From: Pseudomonas sp.
GTDB taxonomy: Bacteria > Pseudomonadota > Gammaproteobacteria > Pseudomonadales > Pseudomonadaceae
Assembly (NCBI RefSeq): GCF_030684895.1
Contig: NZ_JAUXXP010000038.1
Span: 1 to 64,000, forward strand
Direction: 5' to 3'
Length of the DNA: 64,000 nt
Shown: positions 17,418 through 26,272 of the stretch, piece by piece
How positions within the stretch are numbered: the stretch's first letter is position 1
Layout of the letters: the number at the start of each line of letters is the position of its first letter
The notes under the pieces: model-generated
Seen by the model: only the letters and a program-made list of their open reading frames with translations
What the model was told of the DNA's origin: nothing
Database searches by the model: none
Position numbers and translations under genes: made by a program

Positions 17418-18509
17418 ATGACCATGCCACTCAACCAAACGCTATTGGCGCGCGCCAGCGCCAAGCTTGGCCCGCAAGTGTCGATTACCATCGGCCTGCT
17501 GGTACTGGCCGTGCTCGTGGCCATGCCCGTGCTGCACCTGCTACCAGCGGACAACGCCCTGCACGTCTCGGCCTATACCCTGACCCTGGTCGGCAAGATC
17601 CTCTGCTACTGCATCGTTGCCCTGGCGCTCGATCTGGTCTGGGGTTACGCCGGCCTGCTGTCGCTCGGCCACGGCCTGTTCTTCGCCCTCGGTGGTTACG
17701 CCATGGGCATGTACCTGATGCGCGAAGCGGCCGGCGACGGCCTGCCGGCCTTTATGAGCTTCCTCGCTTGGACCGAGCTGCCCTGGTACTGGTACGGCAC
17801 CAGCAACTTCCTCTGGGCGCTGTGCCTGGTGGTGTTGGCGCCTGGCTTGCTGGCCCTGGTGTTCGGTTTCTTCGCCTTCCGCTCGCGGATCAAGGGCGTG
17901 TATTTCTCGATCATGACCCAGGCGCTGACCTTCGCCGGCATGCTCTTGTTCTTCCGCAACGAAACCGGTTTTGGCGGTAACAACGGCTTTACCAACTTCC
18001 GCACCATTCTCGGTTTCGATATCACCTCGGCGCACACCCGCGCGACGCTGTTCTTTGCCACCGTAGTGCTGCTGGTGGCCAGCCTGTACCTGGGCTGGCG
18101 GCTTGCGCGCAGCAAGTTCGGCCGGGTGCTGACTGCCCTGCGTGATGCAGAAAACCGCCTGATGTTCTGCGGCTACGACCCACGCGGCTACAAGCTGTTT
18201 ATCTGGGTACTCAGCGCCGTGCTCTGCGGCCTGGCCGGTGCGCTGTATGTGCCGCAGGTGGGCATCATCAATCCCAGCGAAATGTCGCCGACCAACTCCA
18301 TCGAGGCGGCCGTGTGGGTCGCCCTCGGCGGGCGCGGCACGCTGATCGGCCCGCTGCTCGGTGCAGGCCTGGTCAACGGCATGAAGAGCTGGTTCACCGT
18401 GGCCTTTCCCGAGTATTGGCTGTTCGCCCTGGGCTTTCTGTTTATCGTCGTGACGCTGTTTCTGCCCAAAGGCGTGATCGGCTTGTTACGCAAGAAAGGA
18501 GAGCAATGA
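17418..18509 (+). CDS. urtC: Urea ABC transporter, permease UrtC
   Basis: Second LIV-I type permease subunit (363 aa) with about ten membrane segments and the family motifs DLVWGYAGLLSLGHGLFFALG and GLAGALYVPQVGIINP. I chose the ATG at 17418 because GGGTGA lies 7 bases before it; the ATG at 17403 has no room for a ribosome site. The stop overlaps urtD. Confidence 0.94.
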   Translation: MTMPLNQTLLARASAKLGPQVSITIGLLVLAVLVAMPVLHLLPADNALHVSAYTLTLVGKILCYCIVALALDLVWGYAGLLSLGHGLFFALGGYAMGMYLMREAAGDGLPAFMSFLAWTELPWYWYGTSNFLWALCLVVLAPGLLALVFGFFAFRSRIKGVYFSIMTQALTFAGMLLFFRNETGFGGNNGFTNFRTILGFDITSAHTRATLFFATVVLLVASLYLGWRLARSKFGRVLTALRDAENRLMFCGYDPRGYKLFIWVLSAVLCGLAGALYVPQVGIINPSEMSPTNSIEAAVWVALGGRGTLIGPLLGAGLVNGMKSWFTVAFPEYWLFALGFLFIVVTLFLPKGVIGLLRKKGEQ

Positions 18510-19360
18510 TGCGCGCCACTCCGGTACCCGAATTTATGCTCGAACCTGCCTTTGACCCGGCCGGCAGCGGCCGCGACCCGATTGGTGCCAGTGCGGCGGC
18601 AACCAAGGGCCTGAACATCCGCCATGGCACCATCCTGACGCTGGAAGACATCAACGTCAGCTTCGATGGCTTCAAGGCGCTGACCAACCTGACGCTGTAT
18701 ATCGGCGTCGGTGAGCTGCGTTGCATCATCGGCCCCAACGGTGCAGGCAAGACCACCATGATGGACGTGATCACCGGCAAAACCCGACCGGACAACGGCG
18801 TCGCCTACTTCGGTGAAACCCTCGACCTGACCCAGATGAGCGAAGTGGAAATTGCTCAGTCCGGTATCGGTCGCAAGTTCCAGAAGCCGACGGTGTTCGA
18901 GGCGCTGAGCGTGTTCGAGAACCTCGAACTGGCGCAGAAAACCAACAAGTCGGTGTGGGCCAGCCTGCGCGCCAAACTCAGCGGCGAGCAGCGTGACCGC
19001 ATCGACGAAGTGCTGCAGACGATCAAGCTCGATGCCTCGCGCTCACGCCCGGCTGGGTTGCTCTCGCACGGGCAGAAACAGTTTCTGGAGATCGGCATGC
19101 TGCTGGTGCAAGACCCACAACTGCTGCTGCTCGATGAGCCGGTGGCGGGTATGACCGACGCCGAAACCGAGTTCACCGCCGAGCTGTTCAAGTCGCTGGC
19201 GCGCAAACACTCGCTGATGGTGGTGGAGCACGATATGGGCTTTGTCGGCAGCATTGCCGACCACGTCACCGTGCTGCACCAAGGCAGCGTGCTGGCCGAA
19301 GGCTCATTGGAGCAGGTGCAGGCCGATGAGCGGGTGATTGAGGTTTATCTCGGTCGGTAA
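18506..19360 (+). CDS. urtD: Urea ABC transporter, ATP-binding protein UrtD
   Basis: ATPase of the urea importer (284 aa). Walker A GPNGAGKTT, signature LSHGQKQFLEIG (the usual first G is H) and Walker B LLLLDEPVAGM are present. Tandem ATGs at 18506 and 18509 overlap the urtC stop; AGGAG is 4 and 7 bases before them, so 18509 may be the one used. About 45 residues precede the ABC core. Confidence 0.94.
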   Translation: MMRATPVPEFMLEPAFDPAGSGRDPIGASAAATKGLNIRHGTILTLEDINVSFDGFKALTNLTLYIGVGELRCIIGPNGAGKTTMMDVITGKTRPDNGVAYFGETLDLTQMSEVEIAQSGIGRKFQKPTVFEALSVFENLELAQKTNKSVWASLRAKLSGEQRDRIDEVLQTIKLDASRSRPAGLLSHGQKQFLEIGMLLVQDPQLLLLDEPVAGMTDAETEFTAELFKSLARKHSLMVVEHDMGFVGSIADHVTVLHQGSVLAEGSLEQVQADERVIEVYLGR

Positions 19361-19367
19361 GGGATTC

Positions 19368-19454
19368 GTAGGGTGGATGACGCCGTTTTCATCCACCAAT
19401 GACATCGCACGGTGGATCGGTAAAACGCGAGCTACGCGCCCCGATCCACCCTAC
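19368..19454. repeat. REP-like pair, 'GTAGGGTGGAT' class
   Basis: GTAGGGTGGATGACGCC and an inverted GATCCACCCTAC bracket a third half (CATCCACC) between urtD and urtE. A related unit occurs at 34078-34107. Confidence 0.7.
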
Positions 19455-19466
19455 AAGGACACAACC

Positions 19467-20165
19467 ATGCTGCAAGTTGAGCAACTGCATCAGTACTACG
19501 GCGGCAGCCATATCCTGCGTGGCCTGTCGTTCGACGTGAAGGTCGGCGAAGTCACCTGCCTGCTCGGCAGAAACGGCGTGGGTAAAACCACCCTGTTGAA
19601 ATGCCTGATGGGCCTGATCCCGGCCAAAGAAGGCGCCGTGCAGTGGGAAGGCCAGCCCATCACCGGTTTCAAACCGCACCAGCGCGTGCACGCCGGTATC
19701 GCCTACGTGCCCCAGGGCCGGGAAATCTTTGGCCGCCTGACCGTGGAAGAAAACCTGCTGATGGGCCTGTCACGCTTCCCCGGTAACGAGGCCAAGGTGG
19801 TGCCGGAATTTATCTACGAGCTGTTCCCGGTGCTGCGCGAAATGAAGCTGCGCCGCGGCGGCGACCTGTCCGGCGGCCAGCAGCAACAGCTGGCCATCGG
19901 CCGCGCACTGGCGAGCAAGCCGCGCCTGCTGATACTCGACGAACCCACCGAAGGCATCCAGCCCTCGGTGATCAAGGAGATCGGCGTGGTGATCAAAAAG
20001 CTCGCCGAGCGCGGCGATATGGCCATCCTGCTGGTCGAGCAGTTCTATGACTTTGCCGCCGAGCTGGCCGACCAGTACCTGGTGATGAGCCGTGGCGAAA
20101 TCGTCCAGCAGGGCCGTGGCGAAACCATGGAAGCCGATGGCGTGCGCGGACTGGTGGCAATCTGA
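19467..20165 (+). CDS. urtE: Urea ABC transporter, ATP-binding protein UrtE
   Basis: Second ATPase of the urea importer (232 aa, normal). Walker A GRNGVGKTT, signature LSGGQQQQLAIGRAL and Walker B LLILDEPTEGIQP are intact. The start at 19467 follows CAAGGAC; longer in-frame readings run into the REP element and are rejected. It completes urtABCDE. Confidence 0.95.
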   Translation: MLQVEQLHQYYGGSHILRGLSFDVKVGEVTCLLGRNGVGKTTLLKCLMGLIPAKEGAVQWEGQPITGFKPHQRVHAGIAYVPQGREIFGRLTVEENLLMGLSRFPGNEAKVVPEFIYELFPVLREMKLRRGGDLSGGQQQQLAIGRALASKPRLLILDEPTEGIQPSVIKEIGVVIKKLAERGDMAILLVEQFYDFAAELADQYLVMSRGEIVQQGRGETMEADGVRGLVAI

Positions 20166-20228
20166 ATGGCGACGCTGGCACTGCACATTGCGCATAATCA
20201 GGCTTTCGACCATGGATTCGAGGCCCCC

Positions 20229-20645
20229 ATGCCACCCTTGCGCACGCTCCTGCTCCCGCTGACCGCACTGGCCGGCATGGCATTGGTGATCTGGGCTGGC
20301 AGCCTGCCGGATTACTGGATGCTGCGCGCCATGCCGGTTGGCAGCGAAGCGGCCTATCCACTCAAGCCGGTGCTGATCTTCTGCGCCATCGTCCTGGCCG
20401 AATGCAGCATGCTGCTGGCGATGCTGCGTCCGCGCTCCTATTGCCGTTCCTGGGGCCGCGCCCTGTGCGCCTGCCTGCTGGCCCTGGGCCTGGCGTTGTT
20501 CTGGCTGCAAGGTGCGCTGCATGCCCCGCCCTACTACGGCCTGCACCTGCAATGGTGGCTGGCGGTCAGCCTGGGCCTCGTTCTGCTAAGTGTTTATTCC
20601 GCAGTGCAAGCCTGGCGCCAACGGCGTAACCGGGTCAGCGCATGA
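20229..20645 (+). CDS. Small membrane protein between urt and ure genes
   Basis: I do not recognise this 138-aa protein. It shows four hydrophobic segments (about 5-22, 43-62, 72-92, 100-122) and a basic C-terminus ([10 protein letters not shown]). A hypothetical gene sits at the same place (PA4863) in P. aeruginosa as I recall it. GAGG lies just before the ATG at 20229; an upstream in-frame ATG at 20166, right after the urtE stop, would add 21 non-hydrophobic residues. The stop overlaps ureD (ATGA), so it is coupled to urease assembly genes. Confidence 0.7.
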   Translation: MPPLRTLLLPLTALAGMALVIWAGSLPDYWMLRAMPVGSEAAYPLKPVLIFCAIVLAECSMLLAMLRPRSYCRSWGRALCACLLALGLALFWLQGALHAPPYYGLHLQWWLAVSLGLVLLSVYSAVQAWRQRRNRVSA

Positions 20646-21475
20646 ACGCCCCCGCCGCCGTCTTTACCCCCAGCTGGCAGGCCGAGCTGGAGCTAGGCTA
20701 TGGCCGCGACGGCGACGCTACCCGGCCCACTATGCGCCGGCATAAAGGTCCGTTGCGGGTGCAAAAACATCTGTATGCAGAAGGGCCCGAGGTGTGTCAG
20801 CACATCATCGTGCATCCGCCCGGCGGAATTGCCGGCGGTGATCGCCTGGATATTTCCGCCACGGTCGGCGCCAACGCCTGGGCCCAATTGACTAGCCCCG
20901 GCGCAGCCAAGTGGTACCGTGCCGCCGGCCCGGCCTACCAGCACCTCCGGCTACGTGTCGAAGCCGGTGCCACCCTGGAATGGCTGCCGCAGGAAACCAT
21001 CGTCTACGCCGGCGCCCAAGCGGAGATCACCACCGAGATCGACTTAGCGGGTGACGCCAAGCTGCTGTATTGGGACATCGTCGCCCTCGGCCGCCCGGCC
21101 AGTGGCGAACGCTTCGATAGCGGGCACTTTCAAGCGCAGCTGAATATCCGCCGCGATGGCCAACTGCTCTGGCATGAACGCCAGCGCGTGGCCGGCGACG
21201 ATGGCCTGCTCGATTCGCCCATCGGCCTGAACGGCAAACCGGTGTTCGCCACCCTGCTGATCAGCGGCGAAATCGACAGCGACCTGCTGGAACACTGCCG
21301 CAACCTGAGCACACCCGTGCGCGGTGACCTGACTCAATTACCCGGCCTGCTGGTGGCCCGCTGCCTGGCCAGCGAGGCGCTACACGCCCGCGCCTGGCTG
21401 ATCGAACTTTGGCGCTTATTGCGCCCTGAACTGCTTGGGCGCGCTGCCGTGCCCCCACGAATCTGGAGCACCTGA
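20642..21475 (+). CDS. ureD: Urease accessory protein UreD
   Basis: UreD (UreH) binds apo-urease and, with UreF and UreG, supports nickel insertion (277 aa, normal). Typical segments: [36 protein letters not shown] and WLPQETIVY. It is the first gene of ureD-ureA-GNAT-GNAT-ureB-ureC. ureE, ureF and ureG are not in the window; I recall them as a separate locus in P. aeruginosa. Confidence 0.94.
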   Translation: MNAPAAVFTPSWQAELELGYGRDGDATRPTMRRHKGPLRVQKHLYAEGPEVCQHIIVHPPGGIAGGDRLDISATVGANAWAQLTSPGAAKWYRAAGPAYQHLRLRVEAGATLEWLPQETIVYAGAQAEITTEIDLAGDAKLLYWDIVALGRPASGERFDSGHFQAQLNIRRDGQLLWHERQRVAGDDGLLDSPIGLNGKPVFATLLISGEIDSDLLEHCRNLSTPVRGDLTQLPGLLVARCLASEALHARAWLIELWRLLRPELLGRAAVPPRIWST

Positions 21476-21478
21476 CTG

Positions 21479-21781
21479 ATGGACCTGACGCCCCGCGAAA
21501 AAGACAAACTGCTGATCTTCACCGCCGGCCTGGTGGCCGAACGCCGCCTGGCCCGTGGGGTGAAACTCAACTACCCGGAAGCCATGGCCTATATCTCCGC
21601 CGCCCTGCTCGAAGGCGCCCGCGACGGCAAGACCGTGGCCGAGCTGATGCACTTCGGCACCACCCTGCTAACCCGCAAGCAGGTAATGGAAGGCATACCG
21701 GAAATGATCCCGGAGATTCAGGTCGAGGCCACCTTCCCCGACGGTACCAAGCTGGTGACCGTCCATCAGCCGATTGCCTGA
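21479..21781 (+). CDS. ureA: Urease subunit gamma
   Basis: Small structural subunit (100 aa, exactly the family length). Motifs [32 protein letters not shown] and [24 protein letters not shown] ending (here [17 protein letters not shown]) are clear. Begins three bases after the ureD stop. Confidence 0.97.
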   Translation: MDLTPREKDKLLIFTAGLVAERRLARGVKLNYPEAMAYISAALLEGARDGKTVAELMHFGTTLLTRKQVMEGIPEMIPEIQVEATFPDGTKLVTVHQPIA

Positions 21782-21822
21782 GGAAATCGCCCAATGCCTA
21801 CTGCGCTTGCCCATGCTGCGTT

Positions 21823-21880
21823 GCAAGTCGTCTCGGATTGCTCATTGACAGACGTCAACTCCGCATCCTCTCCGACTTGC
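21823..21880. repeat. 58-bp imperfect inverted repeat between ureA and the acetyltransferase gene
   Basis: Outer arms GCAAGTCG / CGACTTGC, middle GGAT / ATCC and inner TTGAC / GTCAA all share one centre (21851.5). There is no GTAG head, so it differs from the REP elements. It may be a degenerate mobile repeat or an mRNA processing site; no second copy is seen here. Confidence 0.5.
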
Positions 21881-21936
21881 GCCTTGCCTGAGCTGCGCTC
21901 GCTACGGCCTTGGACGACTTCCTGGAGACACGAAGA

Positions 21937-22449
21937 ATGATTATTCGCGATGCCCGCGACGACGACCTGGAAGCCATCCGCGCCATCTTCAATGACGCCG
22001 TGCTCAACACTACGGCGATCTGGATGGACGCCATCGTCGACCTGGCCAACCGCCAAGCCTGGTTGGCCGCACGCCGCCAGCAAGGCTACCCGGTGCTGGT
22101 GGCGGTAGACGCCGACGATAGCGTGCTCGGCTACGCCGCCTACGGCGACTGGCGGCCCTTCGACGGCTTCTGCAACACCGTGGAAAACTCCCTGTACGTG
22201 CGCGCCGACCAGCGCGGTCGTGGCCTCGGCGTGCTGCTGCTCGGCGCACTGATCGAGCGCGGCAAGGTCGGCGGCAAACACGTCATGGTCGCCGCCATCG
22301 AGAGCGGCAACCTCGCCTCCATCGGCCTGCACCAGCGCTTCGGTTTCAGCATTACCGGGCAAATGTCCCAGGTCGGCCGCAAGTTCGGTCGCTGGCTGGA
22401 TCTGACCTTTATGCAGCTGATGCTGAGCCCCGAAAGGAGTGCGCCTTGA
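21937..22449 (+). CDS. GNAT acetyltransferase, phosphinothricin-acetyltransferase type
   Basis: Predicted N-acetyltransferase (170 aa) with IRDARDDDLEAIRAIFND at the N-terminus, DQRGRGLGVLLL (acetyl-CoA pyrophosphate loop, about 93-104) and SIGLHQRFGF near 130. This matches the PAT/methionine-sulfoximine acetyltransferase group, whose substrates are glutamate-analogue inhibitors of glutamine synthetase. The same type of gene (PA4866) sits between ureA and ureB in P. aeruginosa. A TTG at 21910 is in frame, but the ATG at 21937 has GGAG upstream. Confidence 0.85.
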   Translation: MIIRDARDDDLEAIRAIFNDAVLNTTAIWMDAIVDLANRQAWLAARRQQGYPVLVAVDADDSVLGYAAYGDWRPFDGFCNTVENSLYVRADQRGRGLGVLLLGALIERGKVGGKHVMVAAIESGNLASIGLHQRFGFSITGQMSQVGRKFGRWLDLTFMQLMLSPERSAP

Positions 22450-22979
22450 TGCCGAGCATCGCGCGTCTCAACGCGGCTGACTTTGAGCCGTATCGCCAGG
22501 GCCTGCAGGCTCTGCTGCTCGACTGCGTGGCGCATGGCGCCTCGGTGGGTTTTCTCGCCGATCTCGATGCTGACGCGGCCAATGTCTATTTCAACCAGGT
22601 CCTGGCAGGCATACATGACGGCACTCACCTGCTCTGGCTGGCCTGTGAGCAGGGCCAGGTGCTGGGCAGCGTGCAACTGGTGCTGTGCCAGAAACCTAAC
22701 GGCCTCAACCGCGCCGAAGTGCAGAAGCTCCTGGTACACAGCAACGCCCGCCGCCGTGGCATCGCCAACAGCCTGATGCAGCGCCTGGAAGGCGAAGCAG
22801 CCGAGCTGCAACGCGGCTTGCTGTACCTAGACACCGAAGCCGGCAGCGACGCCGAAGCCTTCTACCAAGCCCAAGGCTACACCTGCATCGGCGGGCTGCC
22901 TGACTACGCCTGCGGCCCTGACGGCCAGTACCGCGCAAACGCCATCTATTACAAAACCTTGTCGAGGCCACAGCCATGA
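22449..22979 (+). CDS. GNAT-family acetyltransferase
   Basis: A second acetyltransferase (176 aa), unlike the first outside the fold. [20 protein letters not shown] (about 95-114) contains the acetyl-CoA loop [24 protein letters not shown] is the typical C-terminal strand-helix. Substrate unknown. AAAGGAG lies upstream; its ATG overlaps the stop of the preceding gene and its own stop overlaps ureB (ATGA), so it is embedded in the urease operon. Confidence 0.85.
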   Translation: MPSIARLNAADFEPYRQGLQALLLDCVAHGASVGFLADLDADAANVYFNQVLAGIHDGTHLLWLACEQGQVLGSVQLVLCQKPNGLNRAEVQKLLVHSNARRRGIANSLMQRLEGEAAELQRGLLYLDTEAGSDAEAFYQAQGYTCIGGLPDYACGPDGQYRANAIYYKTLSRPQP

Positions 22980-23281
22980 TTCCCGGCGAATACCAGATCC
23001 AGGACGGCGACATCGAACTCAATGCCGGCCGTCGCACCCTCAGCCTGAGCGTAGCCAATAGCGGCGACCGGCCCATCCAGGTCGGCTCGCACTACCACTT
23101 CTTCGAGACCAATGACGCGCTGACCTTTGACCGCAGCGCTGCGCGCGGTATGCGCCTGAATATTCCGGCCGGCACTGCGGTGCGCTTCGAACCCGGGCAG
23201 AGCCGCGAAGTGGAACTGGTGGACCTGGCCGGTCATCGCCGCGTGTTCGGCTTTGCCGGACGGGTGATGGGCGACCTCTGA
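22976..23281 (+). CDS. ureB: Urease subunit beta
   Basis: Structural subunit (101 aa, normal). [44 protein letters not shown] and [10 protein letters not shown] are the family signatures. The start overlaps the stop of the preceding acetyltransferase gene. Confidence 0.97.
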   Translation: MIPGEYQIQDGDIELNAGRRTLSLSVANSGDRPIQVGSHYHFFETNDALTFDRSAARGMRLNIPAGTAVRFEPGQSREVELVDLAGHRRVFGFAGRVMGDL

Positions 23282-23296
23282 GCTCACCGTGCATTT

Positions 23297-23374
23297 GTAG
23301 GATGGGTGGAGCGCAGCGATACCCATCGCCCACTACCCCCGATGGGTTAGGTCGCTACGCGCCTAACCCATCCT
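23297..23374. repeat. REP pair between ureB and ureC
   Basis: GTAGGATGGGTGGAGCGCAG...GATACCCATC is followed by GATGGGTTAGGTCGC...CTAACCCATCC, the class seen at 2733-2811. It lies inside the urease operon. Confidence 0.75.
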
Positions 23375-23429
23375 TGACCTTACCGCGCACACGTCGGATC
23401 GCCGCGCCTACATGTGATCGCATTCCCCT

Positions 23430-23452
23430 GTAGGAGCGGGCTTGCCCGCGAT
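23430..23452. repeat. Single REP, GTAG head plus GCGGGC hairpin
   Basis: GTAGGAGCGGGCTTGCCCGC is a GTAG tetranucleotide followed by the hairpin GCGGGCTTGCCCGC, the common Pseudomonas REP form, 50 bases before ureC. Confidence 0.75.
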
Positions 23453-23502
23453 AGTGAGCGCAGCGAACGGTTGCAAACCCAATTGAATCTAAAGGCGAAC
23501 CC

Positions 23503-25203
23503 ATGAAAATATCCCGCCAAGCCTATGCCGATATGTTCGGCCCCACCGTCGGCGACAAGGTGCGCCTGGCCGATACCGAGCTGTGGATTGAAGTGGAAAA
23601 AGACTTCACCACCTACGGCGAAGAAGTGAAATTTGGCGGTGGCAAGGTCATCCGTGACGGCATGGGTCAGGGTCAGCTCTGCGCGGCAGACGTGGTCGAC
23701 ACGCTGATTACCAACGCACTGATCATCGACCATTGGGGCATCGTCAAGGCTGATGTGGGTCTCAAGGACGGCCGCATCGCCGCCATCGGCAAGGCCGGCA
23801 ACCCGGATATCCAGCCCGATGTGACCATCGCCATCGGCGCCGGCACCGAGGTGATCGCCGGTGAAGGCATGATCCTCACCGCCGGCGGCATCGACAGCCA
23901 CATTCACTTTATCTGCCCGCAGCAGATCGAAGAAGCGCTTATGAGCGGCGTCACCACCATGATCGGCGGCGGCACGGGACCGGCCACCGGCACCAACGCC
24001 ACCACCTGCACCTCCGGCCCTTGGCATATGGCGCGCATGCTGCAGGCCGCCGATGCCTTCCCGATGAACCTGGGCTTTACCGGCAAAGGTAACGCTTCGC
24101 TGCCAGAGCCGTTGATCGAGCAGGTGAAAGCCGGCGCCATCGGCCTCAAGCTGCACGAGGATTGGGGCACCACCCCGGCGGCCATCGACAACTGCCTGAG
24201 CGTCGCCGACCAGTTTGATGTGCAGGTGGCGATTCATACGGACACGCTCAACGAGTCTGGTTTTGTCGAAACCACCCTGGCCGCGTTCAAGGGCCGCACC
24301 ATCCACACCTATCACACCGAAGGTGCTGGCGGCGGCCACGCGCCGGATATCATCAAGGCCTGTGGCTTCCCCAATGTGCTGCCAAGTTCGACCAACCCGA
24401 CCCGGCCTTTTACCCGCAACACCATCGACGAACACCTGGACATGCTGATGGTCTGCCACCACCTCGACCCGAGCATCGCCGAAGACGTGGCCTTTGCCGA
24501 AAGCCGTATTCGCCGCGAGACGATTGCCGCCGAAGATATTCTGCATGACCTCGGCGCGTTCTCGATGATCAGCTCCGACAGCCAGGCCATGGGCCGCGTT
24601 GGCGAAGTGATCACCCGCACCTGGCAGACCGCCGACAAGATGCACAAGCAGCGCGGCCCGCTGGACGGCGACGGCCCGGGCAACAGTAACTTCCGGGTTA
24701 AGCGCTATATCGCCAAGTACACCATCAACCCGGCGATCACCCACGGCATCAGCCATGAAGTGGGTTCCATCGAAGTGGGTAAGTGGGCCGACCTGGTGCT
24801 CTGGCGACCAGCGTTCTTTGGCGTGAAACCGACGCTGATCCTCAAGGGCGGCGCGATTGCCGCCAGTCTGATGGGCGACGCCAACGCCTCGATCCCAACG
24901 CCACAGCCTGTGCACTACCGGCCGATGTTCGCCAGCTATGGCGGCAGCCGTCACGCCACCAGTTTCACCTTTATCAGCCAGGCGGCGTTTGATGCAGGCG
25001 TACCTGAGCAGTTGGGGTTGAAGAAGAAAATTGGCGTGGTCAAAGGCTGCCGCGAGGTGCAGAAAACCGACCTGATCCACAACGATTACCTGCCAACTAT
25101 CGAAGTGGACGCGCAGAACTATCAGGTCAAGGCCGATGGCCAGCTGCTCTGGTGCGAGCCGGCCGATGTGCTGCCGATGGCGCAGCGCTATTTCCTGTTC
25201 TGA
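23503..25203 (+). CDS. ureC: Urease subunit alpha
   Basis: Catalytic nickel subunit (566 aa, normal); hydrolyses urea to ammonia and carbamate. Nickel ligands are visible: H133/H135 in DSHIHF, the carbamylated lysine K216 in GLKLHEDWG, and downstream histidines in [13 protein letters not shown] and [15 protein letters not shown]. The flap Cys-His pair is in [13 protein letters not shown] (about 316-325). A large REP-containing gap separates it from ureB. Confidence 0.97.
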   Translation: MKISRQAYADMFGPTVGDKVRLADTELWIEVEKDFTTYGEEVKFGGGKVIRDGMGQGQLCAADVVDTLITNALIIDHWGIVKADVGLKDGRIAAIGKAGNPDIQPDVTIAIGAGTEVIAGEGMILTAGGIDSHIHFICPQQIEEALMSGVTTMIGGGTGPATGTNATTCTSGPWHMARMLQAADAFPMNLGFTGKGNASLPEPLIEQVKAGAIGLKLHEDWGTTPAAIDNCLSVADQFDVQVAIHTDTLNESGFVETTLAAFKGRTIHTYHTEGAGGGHAPDIIKACGFPNVLPSSTNPTRPFTRNTIDEHLDMLMVCHHLDPSIAEDVAFAESRIRRETIAAEDILHDLGAFSMISSDSQAMGRVGEVITRTWQTADKMHKQRGPLDGDGPGNSNFRVKRYIAKYTINPAITHGISHEVGSIEVGKWADLVLWRPAFFGVKPTLILKGGAIAASLMGDANASIPTPQPVHYRPMFASYGGSRHATSFTFISQAAFDAGVPEQLGLKKKIGVVKGCREVQKTDLIHNDYLPTIEVDAQNYQVKADGQLLWCEPADVLPMAQRYFLF

Positions 25204-25225
25204 CATCCCCGGCTGAGACGACAAT

Positions 25226-25299
25226 GGCGGGTTTCACCCGCCCTACGGGATAGGTGATTGCCCCGCCAGCACAAACTTGTAGGGCGGGTGCAACCCGCC
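25226..25299. repeat. Two REPs downstream of the RAYT gene
   Basis: GGCGGGTTTCACCCGCCCTAC (25226-25246) and, inverted, GTAGGGCGGGTGCAACCCGC (25279-25299). Each is a GTAG head plus a GGCGGGT / ACCCGCC hairpin. They face each other just past the 3' end of the transposase gene and match the copy upstream of it. Confidence 0.85.
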
Positions 25300-25302
25300 A
25301 AT

Positions 25303-25845
25303 TCATTCTCCGCCCCCCAGACCATTGACGCTTGTGTCCCCGCCCCAATCGTTGGGATAGACGCCCTGCCTCACCCAGCGATGAAACGATGACCAGGGCC
25401 AATCCTGTACACGTGAAACCAACCCATGTTTCAGTGGATTGCCATGCAGGTAATCGAAGTGCCGGGCATAGTCTTGCTCGTCACGAATCAGGTGTTCCCA
25501 GAATCGTTGCTGCCAGAGCGTGCCATGGCCTTTTGCCTGGCGTCGCTCGCTCATCAGGTCGATGCGGTTGTAGTCGCGACAGGCATGAGTAACGTGTCGC
25601 TTGATCAGCCGCCAGCGATTGGAAAAATCCGCATCTCCAGGCGGCAGGCGCCAGATGGCATGCAAGTGATCGGGCAACAATACCCAGGCATCGATGGCAA
25701 AGGGCTGGGTCAGGCGAACCGTCTCGATCGACTCGCGTAAAGCCTGGCGGATATCGGGACGGGTAAGAATCGGCTGGCGCCGCTCAGTGACGAGCGTAAA
25801 GAAATAGGTGCCACCAGGAACGGCGGCGCGGCGGTAATCGGGCAT
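25303..25845 (-). CDS. REP-associated tyrosine transposase (RAYT)
   Basis: Single-strand HUH transposase of the Y1/IS200-like superfamily (180 aa) thought to mobilise REP sequences. The N-terminus (DYRRAAVPGGTYFFTLVT) is typical; the HUH motif is HLH in LLPDHLHAIW (about 62-71); the catalytic tyrosine is probably in FDYLHGNPLKHGLV. The ending PWSSFHRWV is also typical. I chose ATG 25845 because AAGGA lies 7 bases upstream; longer in-frame starts run into the flanking REP. The gene appears intact. Confidence 0.9.
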   Translation of the reverse strand: MPDYRRAAVPGGTYFFTLVTERRQPILTRPDIRQALRESIETVRLTQPFAIDAWVLLPDHLHAIWRLPPGDADFSNRWRLIKRHVTHACRDYNRIDLMSERRQAKGHGTLWQQRFWEHLIRDEQDYARHFDYLHGNPLKHGLVSRVQDWPWSSFHRWVRQGVYPNDWGGDTSVNGLGGGE

Positions 25846-25875
25846 GACAACATCCTTGTTGCGATATCGCATCTT

Positions 25876-25896
25876 GGCGGGTTGCACCCGCCCTAC
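25876..25896. repeat. REP upstream of the RAYT gene
   Basis: GGCGGGTTGCACCCGCCCTA plus C has the same hairpin and tetranucleotide as the two REPs past the other end of the gene. It lies about 30 bases upstream of the RAYT start, so it may also overlap its promoter. Confidence 0.85.
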
Positions 25897-25931
25897 GATC
25901 ATTCGCCGGCCGGTGCGGCCCGCCATCAAGA

Positions 25932-26198
25932 CTAGCGCAGCTGACTGTCCTTACTGCCCCGGCGGTTATAGCCGCTGAATTTAGCCTGCTCCTTGTCGTG
26001 CTCGGTCTGGCAGGCCACGCACAGGTGCACGCCGGGGATGGCCTGACGCCGCGCCTCGGGAATGGCGGCGGCGCATGCCTCGCAGTGGCTCAGGCTTTCG
26101 CCGCTCGGCAGCTGGCTGCGGGCGCGCTGGATAGCGTCCTCGATGCTGCTGTCGATCTGCTCCTGTACCGCGCCGTCATTCGCCCAACCACCGGCCAT
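25932..26198 (-). CDS. DksA/TraR-type zinc-finger protein (YbiI-like)
   Basis: A small protein (88 aa) close to E. coli YbiI as I remember it: GGWANDGAVQEQIDSSIEDA at the start and GYNRRGSKDSQLR at the end. The four-cysteine zinc finger reads CEAC...CVAC (about residues 39-64). Unlike DksA it lacks the long coiled coil. The TraR-like group may act on RNA polymerase, but the function of YbiI is not established to my knowledge. Confidence 0.88.
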   Translation of the reverse strand: MAGGWANDGAVQEQIDSSIEDAIQRARSQLPSGESLSHCEACAAAIPEARRQAIPGVHLCVACQTEHDKEQAKFSGYNRRGSKDSQLR

Positions 26199-26272
26199 CG
26201 CAATTGCCCTCCGCTGTGTATGCCTCTAGATATGCGCCGTCTGCGGGCGAATCTCAAGCGCACGCGGTCGCC

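Noticed and set aside
20176..20191. A second sigma-54-like element (TGGCACTGCACATTGC) upstream of the small membrane protein gene and ureD
   Set aside because: There are 11 bases between GG and GC instead of the strict 10, and no NtrC-like sites are nearby.
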